This document shows, piece after piece, positions 1-38,102 of a DNA stretch of 64,000 bases. The notes under the pieces were generated by a model that saw nothing but the letters and a program-made list of their open reading frames with translations, was not told where the DNA came from and ran no database searches. Source of the DNA: Dermanyssus gallinae (lineage: Eukaryota > Arthropoda > Arachnida > Mesostigmata > Dermanyssidae); NCBI GenBank assembly GCA_003439945.1, contig QVRM01002145.1, forward strand, positions 248,001 to 312,000. The letters are read 5' to 3'. The position numbers and the translations under genes were made by a program. The number at the start of each line of letters is the position of its first letter. Within the stretch, counting starts at the first letter, position 1.

Positions 1-646
1 CGATACGACTGCGTCTGCTTTATTTAGCAAAGGCGGTTTACAATCACTATCATCGTGACCACCACCTACGCGACCTACAGGACTACCGGATGTCGAGGTG
101 CACGATCGGCTCTCCACAAGTCCAGCATGATTCGTTAACGTCACCTAATACATAAAAAAAGAAAATGTATTCGTATATGGCTCTGAAAAAAACATGGGCT
201 CAAAAAGCTCAATTCCGCCCTCTCTCCTCCCTCCCTTCAACTGAATACACATGCCTCTATGTGTACACTGCATACCTATTCCTATGCGCGCGCTTTGTTT
301 ATATTTGTGTGCACGTATGCATATATTTGGTTAAATTCGTGAATCAATCCCAAAACGACAATTCTTCTCGTTTTATCACCGGTTTATTATATCGAAAACT
401 TAACTATGTGCCCTTGTTTGTTGATGTTTTGCATAAATTATCCTTGCATCGGGAGTACGGTCCAAGCAAGCACAAACGGTTACTGCTGAACTTGAATTTA
501 GTGGACTGCACATAAAGAAATGTTTTGTACAAAAGGACACGGCCAACCTTGTAGTAAAAAATCCTTATACATTTATTATATGATATATGAATATTTCTGT
601 GATATACCTATGCCACCAGTTAGTCAACTGTATAACTAGTTTATGT
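1..646. other. AT-rich non-coding flank
   Basis: No coding exon, RNA gene or transposon could be recognised. The open frame from about 165 to 515 on the plus strand has low-complexity, intron-like composition and no family resemblance, so it is not called. The stretch lies downstream of the minus-strand exon at 716-982 and is presumably its intron or 3' flank. Confidence 0.4.
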
Positions 647-715
647 CTAATAATTCGAGAAATAATTTTCACAGCTTGATCTTAACGTTCGCCTCTTTGG
701 GCACAGACAACTTAC

Positions 716-982
716 GTTAGTATGGTCTTGGAAGGTCGCTCCAGCTGCGGCCAAAGGCTCCTCCTCGGTAATTTCCTGCTTAATCACTGTTTGAACCGGC
801 AAAGCCTCCTGTTTGATGAAGGAGGCTTTCTCCTCGCCAGCTCGGCTACCCATTGCAGAAACTCCAGAAGCAAAGAAGGGTTCTGCATGCGATGAAGATG
901 ATGCCTCGTCCCGCAGCGCTGGGGACACCCATCCGGACGTAGGTTCAACCTTGGCGAACAGTCTCCTGGACCGCAAATTCAC
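716..982 (-). CDS. internal coding exon of an unrecognised gene, SUMO-motif-rich acidic protein
   Basis: I do not recognise the protein. The exon is 267 nt, open in only one frame (89 codons, phase 0 to 0). It is bounded upstream by a pyrimidine-rich acceptor (TTTTACAG at 990-983) and downstream by a GTAAG donor at 715-711. It is more GC-rich than the surrounding AT-rich DNA, which supports coding function. The product is Ser-rich and acidic near its end and contains two close matches to the sumoylation consensus (hydrophobic-K-x-E): FIKQE and VIKQE, the second followed by ITEEEP. Such paired motifs are common in transcription regulators; that functional reading is inference only. No DNA-binding domain is visible here, so the rest of the gene must lie in other exons, some possibly beyond the left edge. 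An overlapping plus-strand frame (813-1001) is judged a shadow. Confidence 0.5.
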
Positions 983-1419
983 CTGTAAAATTTGTCAGTA
1001 AGGATACCCCACATCTTATGTGTTCTACGTTTATAGCAAACATCTCCTAATACATATATTATCTTTCATATAAACATCAGGAGAAAACACTTAATTTATA
1101 CAAGCACTGCCTCAGCAACATCAGCCATTATTACAACACGCCTGCTAAATCCTCAGCGCGTGCAGAAAAATTGAATTCAGCTGCTCAGCAGATCTGCCAA
1201 ATAAGCTAATGTGTTCGACAACACACACCACCTCTTCTACGGTCAGTTGAACATTTTGGAATGAGAACTATCTCAGTTCGGTAACAAAATACATTTTGCT
1301 CAGTCTTTAGCTCTTCCCAACAATATATGTATTTGCATTTAATTAATGAAAGACAAATTCACATAATTGTGGTGCATAACCTAATATAAATCCTGAATTG
1401 AATAATTTCAAGCACTTAC

Positions 1420-1459
1420 CTTCCTCTAAGAACAATCTATCTGTCGATAATGGACTCAT
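1420..1459 (-). CDS. candidate short exon upstream of the 716-982 exon
   Basis: A 40-nt segment lies between a strong acceptor (TTTTTTCAG) and a GTAAGT donor on the minus strand. It is open only in phase 0 and would encode MSPLSTDRLFLEE. It is phase-compatible with the candidate exon at 2119-2184 upstream, but it ends in phase 1 whereas the exon at 716-982 needs phase 0. Joining them directly would stop after about twelve codons. Either a small exon is missing between them, or one of the calls is wrong, or the transcript really ends early. Confidence 0.25.
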
Positions 1460-1779
1460 CTGAAAAAATATGTAAAAGCAACAAGAAAACATAATCAATG
1501 TTACCTTCTTAGGTATATGATATTTATTTTTGGCAATTGCTCGTCGTTACGCTGTTTCTAAAGCATAATCGTTCAAAGTGCCTACTTTTGTTGAGATGAA
1601 GGCGGTACATTTATTCGCATTAAAAAGTAGTATGTCAGGAAATAATTTGCCCGCCACGACATAGCTATATACATAAATACATAATTATATTTATTTCTGA
1701 ACGTTTATTTCGCAATAAGTCTGCATTGCATGAGGACAAATAATTAAAAATAAAATATTCATCATTCAGTCATTATATA

Positions 1780-1995
1780 ATTGGCATAATAATATTGGCA
1801 CACAGCGACAGCCCTACTGGGTGAAAAAGAACACGCATAATGCATGTTGTGAAGCACTTTTCTGGCTGCGCAAAATTTGCAAAATATGCCCGACGCCTGC
1901 GGCCAATGTGATGGGTAAAGGCCGTTCCCATATAGTCCCTCAGGCCTAAATACGAGAAGGAGTTGAAGAACTTCTGCGGTTGGCCATAACAGAGT
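1780..1995 (-). mobile_element. LINE reverse-transcriptase fragment
   Basis: Minus-strand translation gives GQPQKFFNSFSYLG followed by a His/Arg-rich stretch and a degenerate 'CI..VL' segment. This matches the region just after the palm of non-LTR reverse transcriptases, where the pattern 'G..LE.V.SF.YLG' precedes a basic helix. It lacks catalytic motifs and flanking domains, so it is a short 3' remnant. It belongs to the same family as the fragment at 17200-17445, which shares the GQP-FVNS motif. It sits within the presumed intron of the left-edge gene. Confidence 0.55.
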
Positions 1996-2118
1996 ATTAC
2001 GTCTACTACAGCCAGCCAGCCAACCCTCATGGCGAAACTTTATGTCTTTCGTCTCAAATGTATTTGCAGGCTTTTACGATGAAGGTATGCATAATTATAA
2101 GCATAAGTTTGTACTTAC

Positions 2119-2184
2119 AGGTTGAGGAATCGCATGAGGGGATAGAATTCCATCTTGATCAAAGTCCTCCTTACAAAGTGGTCT
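2119..2184 (-). CDS. candidate 22-codon exon of the left-edge gene
   Basis: A 66-nt phase 0-0 segment is bounded by an acceptor (TTTTCAG) and a donor (GTAAGT) on the minus strand. It encodes RPLCKEDFDQDG followed by ILSPHAIPQP with no stop. Strand and phase fit the candidate at 1420-1459. The product is not recognised. The support is splice-site quality plus an open frame only, so this could be chance. Confidence 0.3.
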
Positions 2185-2189
2185 CTGAA

Positions 2190-3206
2190 AATTAAAATAA
2201 AAGATAGATCTATGTCAAACCACAGACCAATATGAGCTTATATAGAACTAACATGATTAACGGATGGCATTACGAATTCACAGAAAGCATTATATTTATA
2301 AGTCTGCGCTAAGGTAAAAACTGTTATAATTTGTCTGCATATATATATATATATATATATATGCATGTATACATACACTTTTTAAAGTTTGTAATGCCGT
2401 GTGCATAAATATTGGCAAAAAAAACCTAATAGATATCAAAAAGACTCCTTAGCAAACATCTGTGTTTCATTTCTTGGCCATACTGAACAACAGGTCGATA
2501 TCGGCATTCGCCGTCAATAAATTGGCAACTATGAAAACCTGTTCACGGAGTGGTTGGCTTAAGAATAAAGCCCCCGCGGTCATTAGCTAAACCATGCGGT
2601 TAGTATGTAAAATATTTACTCTACTAGCATTAATTTCGTCGGTAGCTTCACAAGCTGAAATCCTGATCAGTGATCGGAAAATCTAGCCGTTTTGCACACA
2701 CAATACGATAGATCCTGTCGTGAAGCATTACTGAAGCTGCTTGATGAGAACCAGATTTATATTGCTACACAAATGACGTACAACTGACCAAATCAGCATT
2801 GAAACAAAAGGCAAGCTTTCAAGTAACCAAGTCGGAAGAAAGAAAGCGCAGTCTCCAGGAACGAAATTTGATTAACCAATACGGCTATCATTGTTTCAAA
2901 GCCTACAGGCTAATTAAATAGTTTGATTTGAAATCCACACGCCTCGATACATTTCTGTCTCCGGAAAGTCCTCAAAGGCAGACTTATGAAACTTAGTCGA
3001 CAGCTACCGCGCAGGCATTGGAACGTATTATTCTTGTTCAACACGACACTCACATCGTAGTTTGAGCATCGACGATCTACAAAAAGCGCATATTTATATA
3101 TATATGTATATGTAAATATGTATATACAGATCAGTAATAAGTAGGCAACGCCTTTTCCTAAAGCACTCGCGCACCGAAGAAGACTGACATCAATACTTCT
3201 AACATC

Positions 3207-3243
<37 letters not shown>

Positions 3244-3640
3244 CATAGTAGTATCGGTGTCAGTTCTTTTTAGCGCTCGAATAGTTTGGAAAAGGCGTAG
3301 CCAAATAATTATAAAAAGATCAATATACATTTTTTTTAGGTTCGTTTTTACGAAGTACCGCGCACCGAGCGAGCCTGATACCGATGCCACTAACTATAAC
3401 ATATAATAGCAGCACTAAAGCGGTTTTAATGATTCCCCCTATCTCAACAGGGAAAAGCAATCAGACGAATAAAAGTCCCACCTGCAGACGTAATTTCCAC
3501 CGCGCGGTCGAAGCTCGTCGTCGCAAAGATTCAGCGCTCTCAACCAGCCCTGCCTCCGCGGGGTGCTTCGAGCCGGGAACAGTATGCAACGCGATGACCG
3601 GACTCCGCACAAGAGGCATTCGTTTTCACGAGGCATTTTG
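2190..3640. other. non-coding AT-rich stretch with (AT)n runs
   Basis: No exon or family match seen. It holds (AT)n microsatellites at about 2339-2362 and 3212-3242. The open frame starting at 3384 on the plus strand runs into the CAA-repeat tract and has no recognisable domain. Confidence 0.4.
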
Positions 3641-3689
3641 TCGCACTTCACATGCGCACATGCGAACACACAGTAATACACAAGACTGA

Positions 3690-3935
3690 TAGACACAACA
3701 ACGGCAACAACAGCAACAACAACAACAACAATAATAGCGAGAACAATAATAGCAACCACAACACCACCACCACCACCACCACTACTCTGTTTATCTCCTC
3801 CACCAACGAGCAACAAGAAACACAGCACCCGAAAATTCTTCACACACTTTTAAACCATGACGACAACTCCAGCAGTAGTAAAGGCTCCAACAAAACTAGT
3901 GGCAACAACAACAACAACAACAACAAAATAACAAA
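3690..3935 (+). repeat. imperfect (CAA)n/(CAC)n triplet microsatellite
   Basis: Runs of CAA, AAC, AAT and CAC triplets with interruptions; a second pure CAA block lies near 3903-3926. The homopolymeric Asn/Thr/Gln frames that result are by-products of the repeat and are not called as genes. Confidence 0.8.
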
Positions 3936-4340
3936 ACAAGAATGGTAGTGGCAACAGTAACAGCAATAATTCGAACACAACTCCAGCAGGTTGTTTCTGA
4001 ATCACAACTTCAACTGACCCACCACCCAATAACGTGTACAGTGAGAAAGTAACCCGGGAAGGGATGTTTTTTGGACCGCCGAAATGTTCGAAATTTCGTT
4101 TGACACAACCGATCTCGAAGCTTAGTCGCACGTGTATACTCTCACACACATACGCCGAATTCGAAAGTCTCGTTCTTAGTTCAAATGAGCCACAAACACT
4201 GATGATAAACTATTTCCGCGGAACGAAAAATCGCCTATTGTTGCCGATCTCTGCCGATCTAGCTGTTTCTGCTGTTCGAAGTTGTTGTGCTCGTGTGACT
4301 GGTGTTGGTGTTGGTGCAGCTATTTATTGCTGGTGCATTC

Positions 4341-4430
4341 ATTTACTGGTTATCGTAATGAGTTTCTTAGATTTATTTACTGGTTATCGTAATGAGTTTC
4401 TTAGATTTATTTACTAGTTTCGTAATGAGG
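4341..4430. repeat. 34-bp tandem repeat, about 2.5 copies
   Basis: Units starting with TTTACTGGTTATCGTAATGA begin near 4342 and 4376, and a diverged third begins near 4410. The first two units are identical, which indicates recent duplication. Confidence 0.85.
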
Positions 4431-4499
4431 TGGTGTGTGCACTAATCCCGGGTTCGTTTCTCTTGTTCTATCCGATGCCGTTCCATCAACGTGTTATTG

Positions 4500-4625
4500 T
4501 AGCATGTTGTTGCTGCTGCGACTGTTATTGTTGTCATTGTTGCTGTAGTTGTTATTATTATTGTTGCTGTTGTTGTTGTTGTTGCTGCTGGTGTTGTTGT
4601 TTTTGCTGTCGCTTTTGCTGTATAG
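4500..4625 (+). repeat. TTG/TGC/TTA triplet microsatellite
   Basis: Imperfect TTG and TGC triplets across the interval; related CAA and CAT triplets recur at 4757-4840. The poly-Cys and poly-Thr frames here are repeat artefacts. Confidence 0.75.
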
Positions 4626-5826
4626 TTACCATTCATTGGCCGTTCGGCGTACGTAAGCAGAGAGACGCGTATGTGGTGTTGTCGTAATTGTTATCCAGCA
4701 CTTCTTTGGTCGATCGAATTCGCCATCAGCCGCTGACGTTTCCTGCATCCAAGAAGAAAACAACAACACCAACAACAACAACAACGAGAAGCAGAACGCT
4801 CTCATGCATCATCATCATCATAGTCATAATTATTCTCCTGCTGTGACTGCGCGATTGGCCAACACATGTAGGCTGTCTTAGCGAAAAGTAGAACACACTA
4901 CACTTGTTGACTCGGCTCGACGACCGGCCAATGATCATCTCATATGTGACGATGAAAAAACTAGAGAAATAAACACAAATCGGCGAGGTTGTCAACGACA
5001 ACGACGACGACCGAACAACCACCACGCAGTAACAACCTTCTTAGCAATACCATCATGTTGTTATATACATAGTTGTTATATACACAATATTTCCTTCCTT
5101 TGACAATGATGCTTAAATGTATCAGTGCAAAACCGTACACGGGCATTAGCCTTACGGAAAAACAAATGAAGTTATGGTCATCGCACATGTTATTAATAAA
5201 ACGCACTTATATTTTTTAAAAAAACATAGTGTTGAGTTATACATACACATGTGATACACACATACATCCATACAGCCGCAGCAGCAACAGCAGGTTACCG
5301 ACATAAACAACAAGCATTAACCATCATCAGCATCCATGTATATATGTATATACACATGCTGCCACATGCTGCACAGAGATCACGCATATACAAACAACAA
5401 CCTACAAGTTTCTTCACAGCCGTTTTGGTTTTATTTGTGTGAGTGTATGTGTGGGTGGTTGCGTATTCCGTTGTTTATGATGTATACAATATGATGCATT
5501 CATCCGCCTGTTGAGACAGCTGAAGGACGAATACAGATGAGCAGCGACGACGACACATGTCACACAGGGGTGTGTTTGTAAACAACACCCCTTTTTTTTG
5601 TTTTTGTTACAGGTTTGAATTGAAATAAAGCATACATCCTGACATGAAAGACTGAGCAACAATTCACACAATCGTCATCTGTGTCATTGCCGATCTTTGT
5701 TTTGCTGATTTATTACCGATCGATTATAGTCAATTATACGTACACCCGTTACTTATGTAAATATGCAATAAAGTATCTTTCGGATATCGGAACACGCGTG
5801 CGCTATCTCTTACAAATAACTGGGAT

Positions 5827-5946
5827 GGCTGTCAAAGTCCATATACATTTCATATATATAGGCTGTCAAAGACCATATATATATCATATATATAGGCTGT
5901 CAAATACCATATATATATATAAATATATATATATATGGTCTTTGAC
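5827..5946. repeat. 34-bp tandem repeat closed by an inverted copy
   Basis: Three units start with GGCTGTCAAA at 5827, 5861 and 5895, each followed by CCATATA and an AT run. The block ends with GGTCTTTGAC (about 5937-5946), the exact reverse complement of GTCAAAGACC inside unit two, so the segment can fold into a long AT-rich hairpin. Confidence 0.8.
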
Positions 5947-5994
5947 GTCCGCGTGTTGCCGTTTATGTCGTCGCGGCCAAATGGTCGCGTTCAA

Positions 5995-6045
5995 AAAAGC
6001 CCGCTAAAGAAGCGGGTGGCGTCGGCTTGAGCAGACGGTATTTGT
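5995..6045 (+). repeat. dispersed element with GTCGGCTTGAGCAGACG core
   Basis: A small GC-rich hairpin (CCCGCTAAAGAAGCGGG) is followed by GTCGGCTTGAGCAGACG. The 17-nt core recurs exactly near 45059, and a diverged hairpin-plus-core copy occurs in reverse at 41345-41400. This looks like a short dispersed repeat family of unknown type. Confidence 0.6.
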
Positions 6046-6239
6046 CGACGATTGGTTGCAGACGCGCATGGATAATGATGATGGAGTCAAGTAAACCGAC
6101 TTCTTGCACATGACATGTGTGGGTGAACAGCATTTCAAAATCTGCGTTCGACATTGACGGGCTGTTGTAGTCCAATTTGTATTTGATTTACGAGTCGGTT
6201 CGTTCAGCAGTCTCTCCGGACCAACAAGGATTTGCATTT

Positions 6240-9200
6240 TATGAAACGAGTTGTCACTTTCCCGTAAAAATAAAATTCGTTTCTAAAACCGATTTCCCAG
6301 TTTACAGCATTATTTATACTGTTTTGTAAACGGCGCTGTACACAAGAGCAGACTTAAATTGTCGCCTTCATTCACGGAATATAGAATTTAGGTTACGTTA
6401 AACATTGTTGTCAACAGACACGCAAAAGTTTGCTGTACCACTGAACCTATCATGCCTTAAGCGACATATACTTAGGAGATAAAGGTTTAATTACTTTGTC
6501 ATTAATTGTCTGTAAAATAAAATGTTATTAAAATACGGGGGCGGGGTAGAACAAACCTCAATTTTTACCCTACTGGAGACCATTTGAGTCAGAGTGTTGT
6601 TTTCCTAGCAGAGCGATAAACCATCTGGCCATGCCTGGTATTCTAGACATAGGCGTGGATAGTGTACCAGGAGGGTCGACAGCGCCTTATAAACGCAGCT
6701 TTTCTTGGTGATTCCTCTCCAGGCCGTGGAGCCTGCTGAATATCCCTTACTCTTAGGAATCACAACCGTCAAGCACTTTTATCATGTCTTCGAAACTTTA
6801 CCTTTTTCCAAACAAAAGTGTTAAACACAGTTCTCCAGCTCACTAATATGTTTACCGCGTCTTAGGGTTTCTCTATCACGGTGAATTTATGTAAGGCCTC
6901 AATTCAAGGCGCATCTTTGCCATACAATGCAAAGGAGAAACGCGGTATATGAGTCGCAAAATTCTCATCATAGCAGTAAAAGTAAAAGTTCTTAAAAGAC
7001 CACTTAGGTTGCTGATGAACTCAGTTTCAGTCGACGATGGTGTTCACTTCATACGCGATCATACGTCAAACAATGGGCCCAGTCAATCGTGAATCTAAGC
7101 CGGAAGCTTTTGGAATTGAATGACCTTCGAACTCAGATTACGTAAAGGCATGCTACTGTCACCGTAATCATTTGCAAATGATGTTAACCAATAGAAACAG
7201 ACTTTATTGCGAGCAAACGACATGGATCCTCGCAGGATAGATCAAAGGCTTGGTAGCTTCCGAAAAAGTTACGTCGACCTATCTTAAGAGGGCCTCAGGA
7301 GCTCACTCGGCTGCCGGAAATCGTCTGATTTGCCCGCCGGACGAGAAAACTGTAGAGAAAATTGACACGCAATTATTAAGCATTCGAATTATGGCGTGTG
7401 TAGGTCCGGCATACCAGTGTGCTGTTATCTAAAAAATCTCAGCTCAAAGCAAGGTATATAATAAATCGTATGGTAAAAAAACCTTTGTTAGGTATTCACT
7501 AAATATGACTGCCTCAACCAGAAGTGCCATATAAATCCCTAGCGTAGCATAGCAATCCGCTCTATTGTTTCCTCCTCCCATAACATAATGTACCTATTTT
7601 TGCAAGTTCAATGTCGATTTTCTGCTTTATAGTCAGCTAATAGATACAATCAAATTAGTTTGATTTGTCAACGCGACGTTTGTTTTGCGGTGTTATCCAT
7701 GCTGCCTTTGGCACTGCTCTAGTGGAGTCCGTGCTGTCACTACACACTGCCTGTATGCAGGTGTGTAGGCCAACAACTGTTATAGTACATAATCATACGC
7801 AAACAACATTTCGCAGATACACTTTGACGGTGTACGAAAACAACATTAGAAAACTAAAAACAAAACTCAAGGTGCGAGATGAGTCTCCCATACACGGGAG
7901 TTGCAGAACGCGTCTGGTCAAGGATTGCTTGCAGTGATCGAACTCGAAGAGATCTGTTGGGCTTACCGACACAAACAAATTCCACTACCATAAACGAATC
8001 AAACGAGGTCTCGGATGCACTGATTGAGTCCGACTCAAGGCAGATCTTGCTTATCGACGGTCAATAACACCATCACTACTGCTACAGGTAGTACTCAAGC
8101 TGATATATGTTAAGCTCAGCGACAACTGCTTGTTCCCCGAAACGAAGAGTCATTTCAGATAGTATGACCATTGCACCGGCAACTCACACAGGTGCCCGAA
8201 ATGCACACGCGGTCTATGAGCAACTTGTCCAACATATCACAAAAGCTAAACAATGCCGCAAAGCAAAGCCGAAAATGCATGAATTGCAGTTTCCTTATAC
8301 GCAGGGCTCATTGATTTAATCCATGACAAAGACCTAAATTCCGCTAGATTTACGCTCTGTTTGAAGTTGGAATTCCTTGCGAAACAGTGCAGCCATCCCA
8401 ATAGGAAGCTGCATATGTGCTCCTTTCCGCTTACGGGAATTTGAGTCCGCGCGCCGCGGAATCTTCTTAAGGAACGTTAACACGAGATACTATGGCGGTA
8501 CTGTATAAAATCTTACTGTAACTTGTACATACGCTTCGCACTAGTCATGTGGCTACATGAAGTTGTAACACAAACGAAAAACTAAAAATAAGAATAAATA
8601 AACGTCATCTCATATCATTTCATTCACCAACGTGTACAAACTTGCCCCATTCATGGTACATGCGTATGACAAAGCGCCCAGATCATCGTTTTTTATTTTC
8701 GATTTCAACGCAAAAAACGATGAAATCTCTCAGCATTAATATGGGGGATTACGGGAATCGTGATGTACATGCGTCACCACAGCCAGTGACTAGTGTGGAA
8801 CTCACAAACCCACTAACACCCGCCTCCCCCCCCACCCCCAGGGAACGGTAACTGCTAGGCATCGCTTTGTATTTTAAAAAAAACGATCCCAGCATTCTCT
8901 AAGTATCATTGCGTCCTCTTCGTTTACATTTTCTATCTGTTTCCGTAGTCGTAAGGGACGACGTGGTTTCTTAATAAACCACTCACTCCACTTTGACCAC
9001 CGTTTGTATTTGTTTACGTTTGCTAGGCTTTTATTGTGGATCTTATTTATTTATTTGGCCTTGGCCCTTCACATATCGTTTAAAACGTCTTTTAATTATT
9101 TTTGTTATTTAATGTTTTTATATATATTTAATATTTAACTTAATGATAATCACGCTGCCGCTACTTTTCACACAAACGAACTGTTCTTCGGGTTCTGACC

Positions 9201-12200
9201 ATTATTGTAACCGATGTGCCCTCCATATATGTGGCGCGCTCATCGTACGCGAAATGGCAGCCACATCACTGCATTTGCCTATTTAGTCGAGCAGTTGTTA
9301 TCCGCGCACAAGTATGGCCCTACATTATCTAGAAATTTCGACAGCCAGAGCTCCTTCAGGCCGTTTCGGCGTCCTTGAATCGATTCCTTCTACAAACGAA
9401 CCTCTCAAATGGCACGTGGATACAATGTAGCCCGATTTATGTATGTTTACAATTAAGAAGCAAAAAGAATTGTACCCCGCTAATATATTCGTACAGGTGT
9501 CCTTGTCTAAATCTTAAACGCTGGGTTGCAGACTAACAATGCACCTAGAAGTGCTGCGAGTGCAGGATTTAGATATAATGAAAACAAGTCGTTGGTGATG
9601 CTTTTGTGTAATTAGACGCAGGTACGCGTCAATAATTTAATGCACCACAAGTTGACTATTCCAAACAAAATGCGCTGGTGTAGCGTGAGTCACGATCCTT
9701 CAATAGTGGACGGGTTCATGTCGCTTGAGTTACTCTGTAAAATGCTGCGATATGTAATTATCTTTTATTTGCAATCTTCTAAGACGAGTTGCTTCAGTGG
9801 TGACCAACTTTGTATTGCTTGCGTTGCATGTTTTGCATGTTGACTTTGCATCAATTTATCGCCAGATTATTGAACTAATCATAAAGCGATTTAACAGAGA
9901 TGATTCTTGCTTTCAGTAATATTGCGTTATGAAGCCATCGCATATGTGCATATAGCCATTTTAGCTTCTACGAAGTCCAAAATTAATCTACACTGCTATC
10001 CGTTCTGTCTCAGACCTTTCTGATAACCATTCATATTCCAGCAACTCAGTCGCCGTTATACAAGTTAAAGGCATATCATTAGACAAACATATAGATTTTT
10101 ACCAAGCATCTGGTGTGTCCCTAGCAGGTTGAACTGACATGTATGTGTGAATATTCCGTTCGGAGCGGCGCAAACCCTGTTGAACAAAGGAGCGACCCTG
10201 AGACGTGTCGGGTAAACAAGTTGTTCCACTCGAATTCTTGTCTCGCTGTCGATGTGAGCCGACAGGCGAGAATACGCCGGTAAAAGTTTTTCCAGTAACT
10301 CCTAAATAGCCAAAATACTGGTGCAAACAAAACGATGCATTTTCAAGCGCTGCTAAGGACAGGCCTTTATTCCTCTTGTTCTTTCTCGAACACGTATATG
10401 AGATACGGTGTGTATAGAACAATACTTTACATTGTAACAAATGTATTCTTACATCATAGTAGAAACATCTAACTTTGACCTGCCTAGTTCTTACATTCGA
10501 CTAACCTTGTGCATGTTCCGTAACCACAAATGATCACCACTATTATTATTACTAATTTTCGTTATTAGCTATTGTTATCTACATTACCTACATAGATGTC
10601 CTAGTGGAAATGTCACGTATGTACTTCAAGCGCCTCACTAAATACCTTTAAGCAACCCTGTCGATAAAAAATGTGATAACCTTTCATCGATGCGTCAGTT
10701 CTTCTCTTATTGTTTGTATGGCTACTACGGTTGTGACAGTGTTAACAAACAAAACTAATTGCTCACATTGTCATACATGTTTTCCTATAAGGCAGTTCCT
10801 TGCTTCACGATTCAAATCAAATGCCCGCTCATGATCATCATTTCATGCCCTCTCACATCACATCATCAGTTACAGAGCATCGCACAGACCAAGATATATA
10901 ACCTATATATATATATATATAAGGACAGGGATATATACTCTCATACGGATTCACAAATAAGTAAAAGCTACCATTTTTTTTACCTGCCAGTAAATAATAA
11001 AATGTGCGCCACTACATAAGCCACGAGCAAGTAAATTTGTACTTTACAGAAATTTAAGTGAGCCTTCACTAATGCAAAAAGCTGAACACATACAATTATA
11101 TTTGTATCCCTATGGCGGGGCTAGTAAATGCAACGCCCATAGAAGAGCACCGATCAATATGGTTGATGACCTTTGCGCCGACACCTCGTCTGGACTTCAA
11201 GAAGTCTATAAACCACACCGCGCTACTTCTGCACATCCAATAAAGCTCCTATGACCATAAGCTTTGGCTTTAAATGGTATAAAATATAAAATATTAACAA
11301 TATGAGACGTTTATACTACCAATTCATAATGAATAAACAATTCAGTAAAATATTAGCATAGTCATGATAAAATGATGACGACCAAACTATGCCTAGCGTA
11401 ACATACCCATTCCTCCTATTTGAAATTCCACGCGCTATCATAGAGTATTCAAGTGGTATTTTGTGTGACGCATCTGCTGATGTAAGCACAGGTTCCCGGA
11501 CTGCCCTATTCGGGGTGTGTTCTGTGTTAGCCGTTAATTAGCGCCGTTGAAGGGTTAAGTAAATAAACATGAAACTCTATTGGTCAGGACAGCGCCTATG
11601 ACGCACATGGATACAGAGGTATCAAAATTATAATAGATGTCTTCCAGCACTACTCACCGGGAAACAGCAAGCAGGCCGAGATTTTTGTCTCAACATTAAG
11701 TAAAAGAACCGTGGAGAGAATGTAACCGAGCGCGGCAAATTAGTTACGTTTGTTACGTACGACCTAATTGGCAGATTGTGTAATTAATTAACGTGGTAGT
11801 AGTAACCATCACATTTTCGACACAAATTACGGTACACTGGCACCCTTTAAGGAATGTAACCGGCACTTAGATGACAACTGTATACGACCTACATAACGAA
11901 ACTGCTGAAATAACGTCGAGCATGTGCATGACTTAATCATCATGGGTTGACCACAATCGTGTGTTTGGACAGAGCCGAAGCGATCACCGTTCCCGTGTGC
12001 AAACGCTTCCAACTCTTGGAAACGAGACTTCTGCTGGTGCAGACGACGCACATGCCAACGTCTGTCCGCTCTTTTGACAATCGAGCTGTGAAAGTAAAAT
12101 GCCCTTATAATAAAGCCATGCTGGATTAGTACCGTCTGCTGAATTGGACAGACAGTATCTCTTGGCAAGATCATACTACTAAACTCCTTTTCCTGGATTG

Positions 12201-12760
12201 CTGCTGTATGACACTGTTGCCGCTTTTTCCTATCTTCTACCGTCACTGCTATAATTGTTTGTTGTATTAAGAGTAAACGTGGCATTATAGTCCCACTAAA
12301 ACTGCTCGTTTGCTATTTTTCTCGCAATGCTTGTTGCTACCGCCGCCATAATGATCTCGACCGCTCATAATTGTCGTTATTATTATTGCCGTGTTCATGA
12401 TCTTAGTCTCTTATATGTAAGTGCTGCTGTTATAGCTATTCCTCTAATGATATCCTTAGTATTATTGTAGTCCTGGTCGCATATAAGTGTGCGACTACCT
12501 CGCACATAGGTGTGCACAACTATTACCCTGTTAAATGACAACGTTTGATTTCGTACGTAATGAATTCTTGCATGAAACTTTCTACATCAACATCTCGCCC
12601 GACAACCGGCGCTCCTTCTCTCTCTCCTTCTCGCCCTTGGAGACAGCATATTTCTCATATATGTACCGTCGTAGTGCTTATCTGCTTTCGTATAGATTTC
12701 CCTGTCACATCCTCACTGTAGCTTGCCTCAAGATGAAATCGTAAATGTTCAATATTTGAA
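6240..12760. other. long intergenic stretch without a recognisable gene
   Basis: No known domain, RNA gene or clear splice-supported exon found in about 6.5 kb. Open frames of 60-152 codons occur: adjacent plus-strand frames at 7665-7937, 7879-8067 and 8107-8319, and minus-strand frames at 10099-10440 and 11827-12285. None resembles a known family. The longest, at 11827-12285, is notable only for its length in AT-rich DNA. A short (AT)n lies near 10903-10922 and AT-rich low-complexity DNA at 9030-9150. Confidence 0.4.
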
Positions 12761-12765
12761 ATAGC

Positions 12766-12771
12766 TTTATT
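12766..12771 (-). terminator. polyadenylation signal of Ras copy A
   Basis: An AATAAA hexamer on the minus strand (context TTGAAATAAAG), 268 nt beyond the stop codon. Copy B has the similar context ATGAAATAAAG 321 nt after its stop. This fits the 3' end of the transcript; no transcript data are available. Confidence 0.5.
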
Positions 12772-13038
12772 TCAACCTACAAACGCTTGCACACAATGCA
12801 TCAGTGTATAATGATGATGTCAGGCACAATCTAATCTAGACAGCTCTACCTATTGGACCCAACAAGTGTGGGACACGATGATAATGATAATAATAATAAT
12901 AATTCGTTAATCGGTATTATCAGTATTACGGTGCAAATCGTAAACATTGTTATTTGACTCATTAACATGCTGATAAAAAAAGCAAATATTGGCTTGGCCG
13001 TTTCTCAGGCCAATAGGTTATATATGTATGTATGTGTA

Positions 13039-37759
<24,721 letters not shown>

Positions 37760-38102
37760 TGTGGTGGTGGTAGTGGTGGTGTTGACCTAGGTGTAGGTGT
37801 ACAAGCTAAACACAGACACACACACGCCCGCACAATGAATTCCGAAAGATCCAGGATGAAGGACAGTTCCTCGCAGAGGGTGTTTTCCTTTTGTCCACAC
37901 CTTGCTCACACACCCTGAATAAAACGAAAGTTGGCAGGTGGCGGCAACGGCAGCCGCTGCAGTAGCCAAAGCTTCTTTCTATTTGTCACGTAGCATCCAC
38001 TCGACATAGAGCAACAAACAGCCCTAAACAATTTCCACAACAACCGCAGAAGTACTCACCACTACTAGTAGTAGTAGTAGTAGAAGTAGAAGTATTAATA
38101 GT

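Noticed and set aside
11827..12285. 152-codon minus-strand open frame
   Set aside because: No recognisable domain, no splice pattern, ordinary composition. Chance frame is the simplest explanation.
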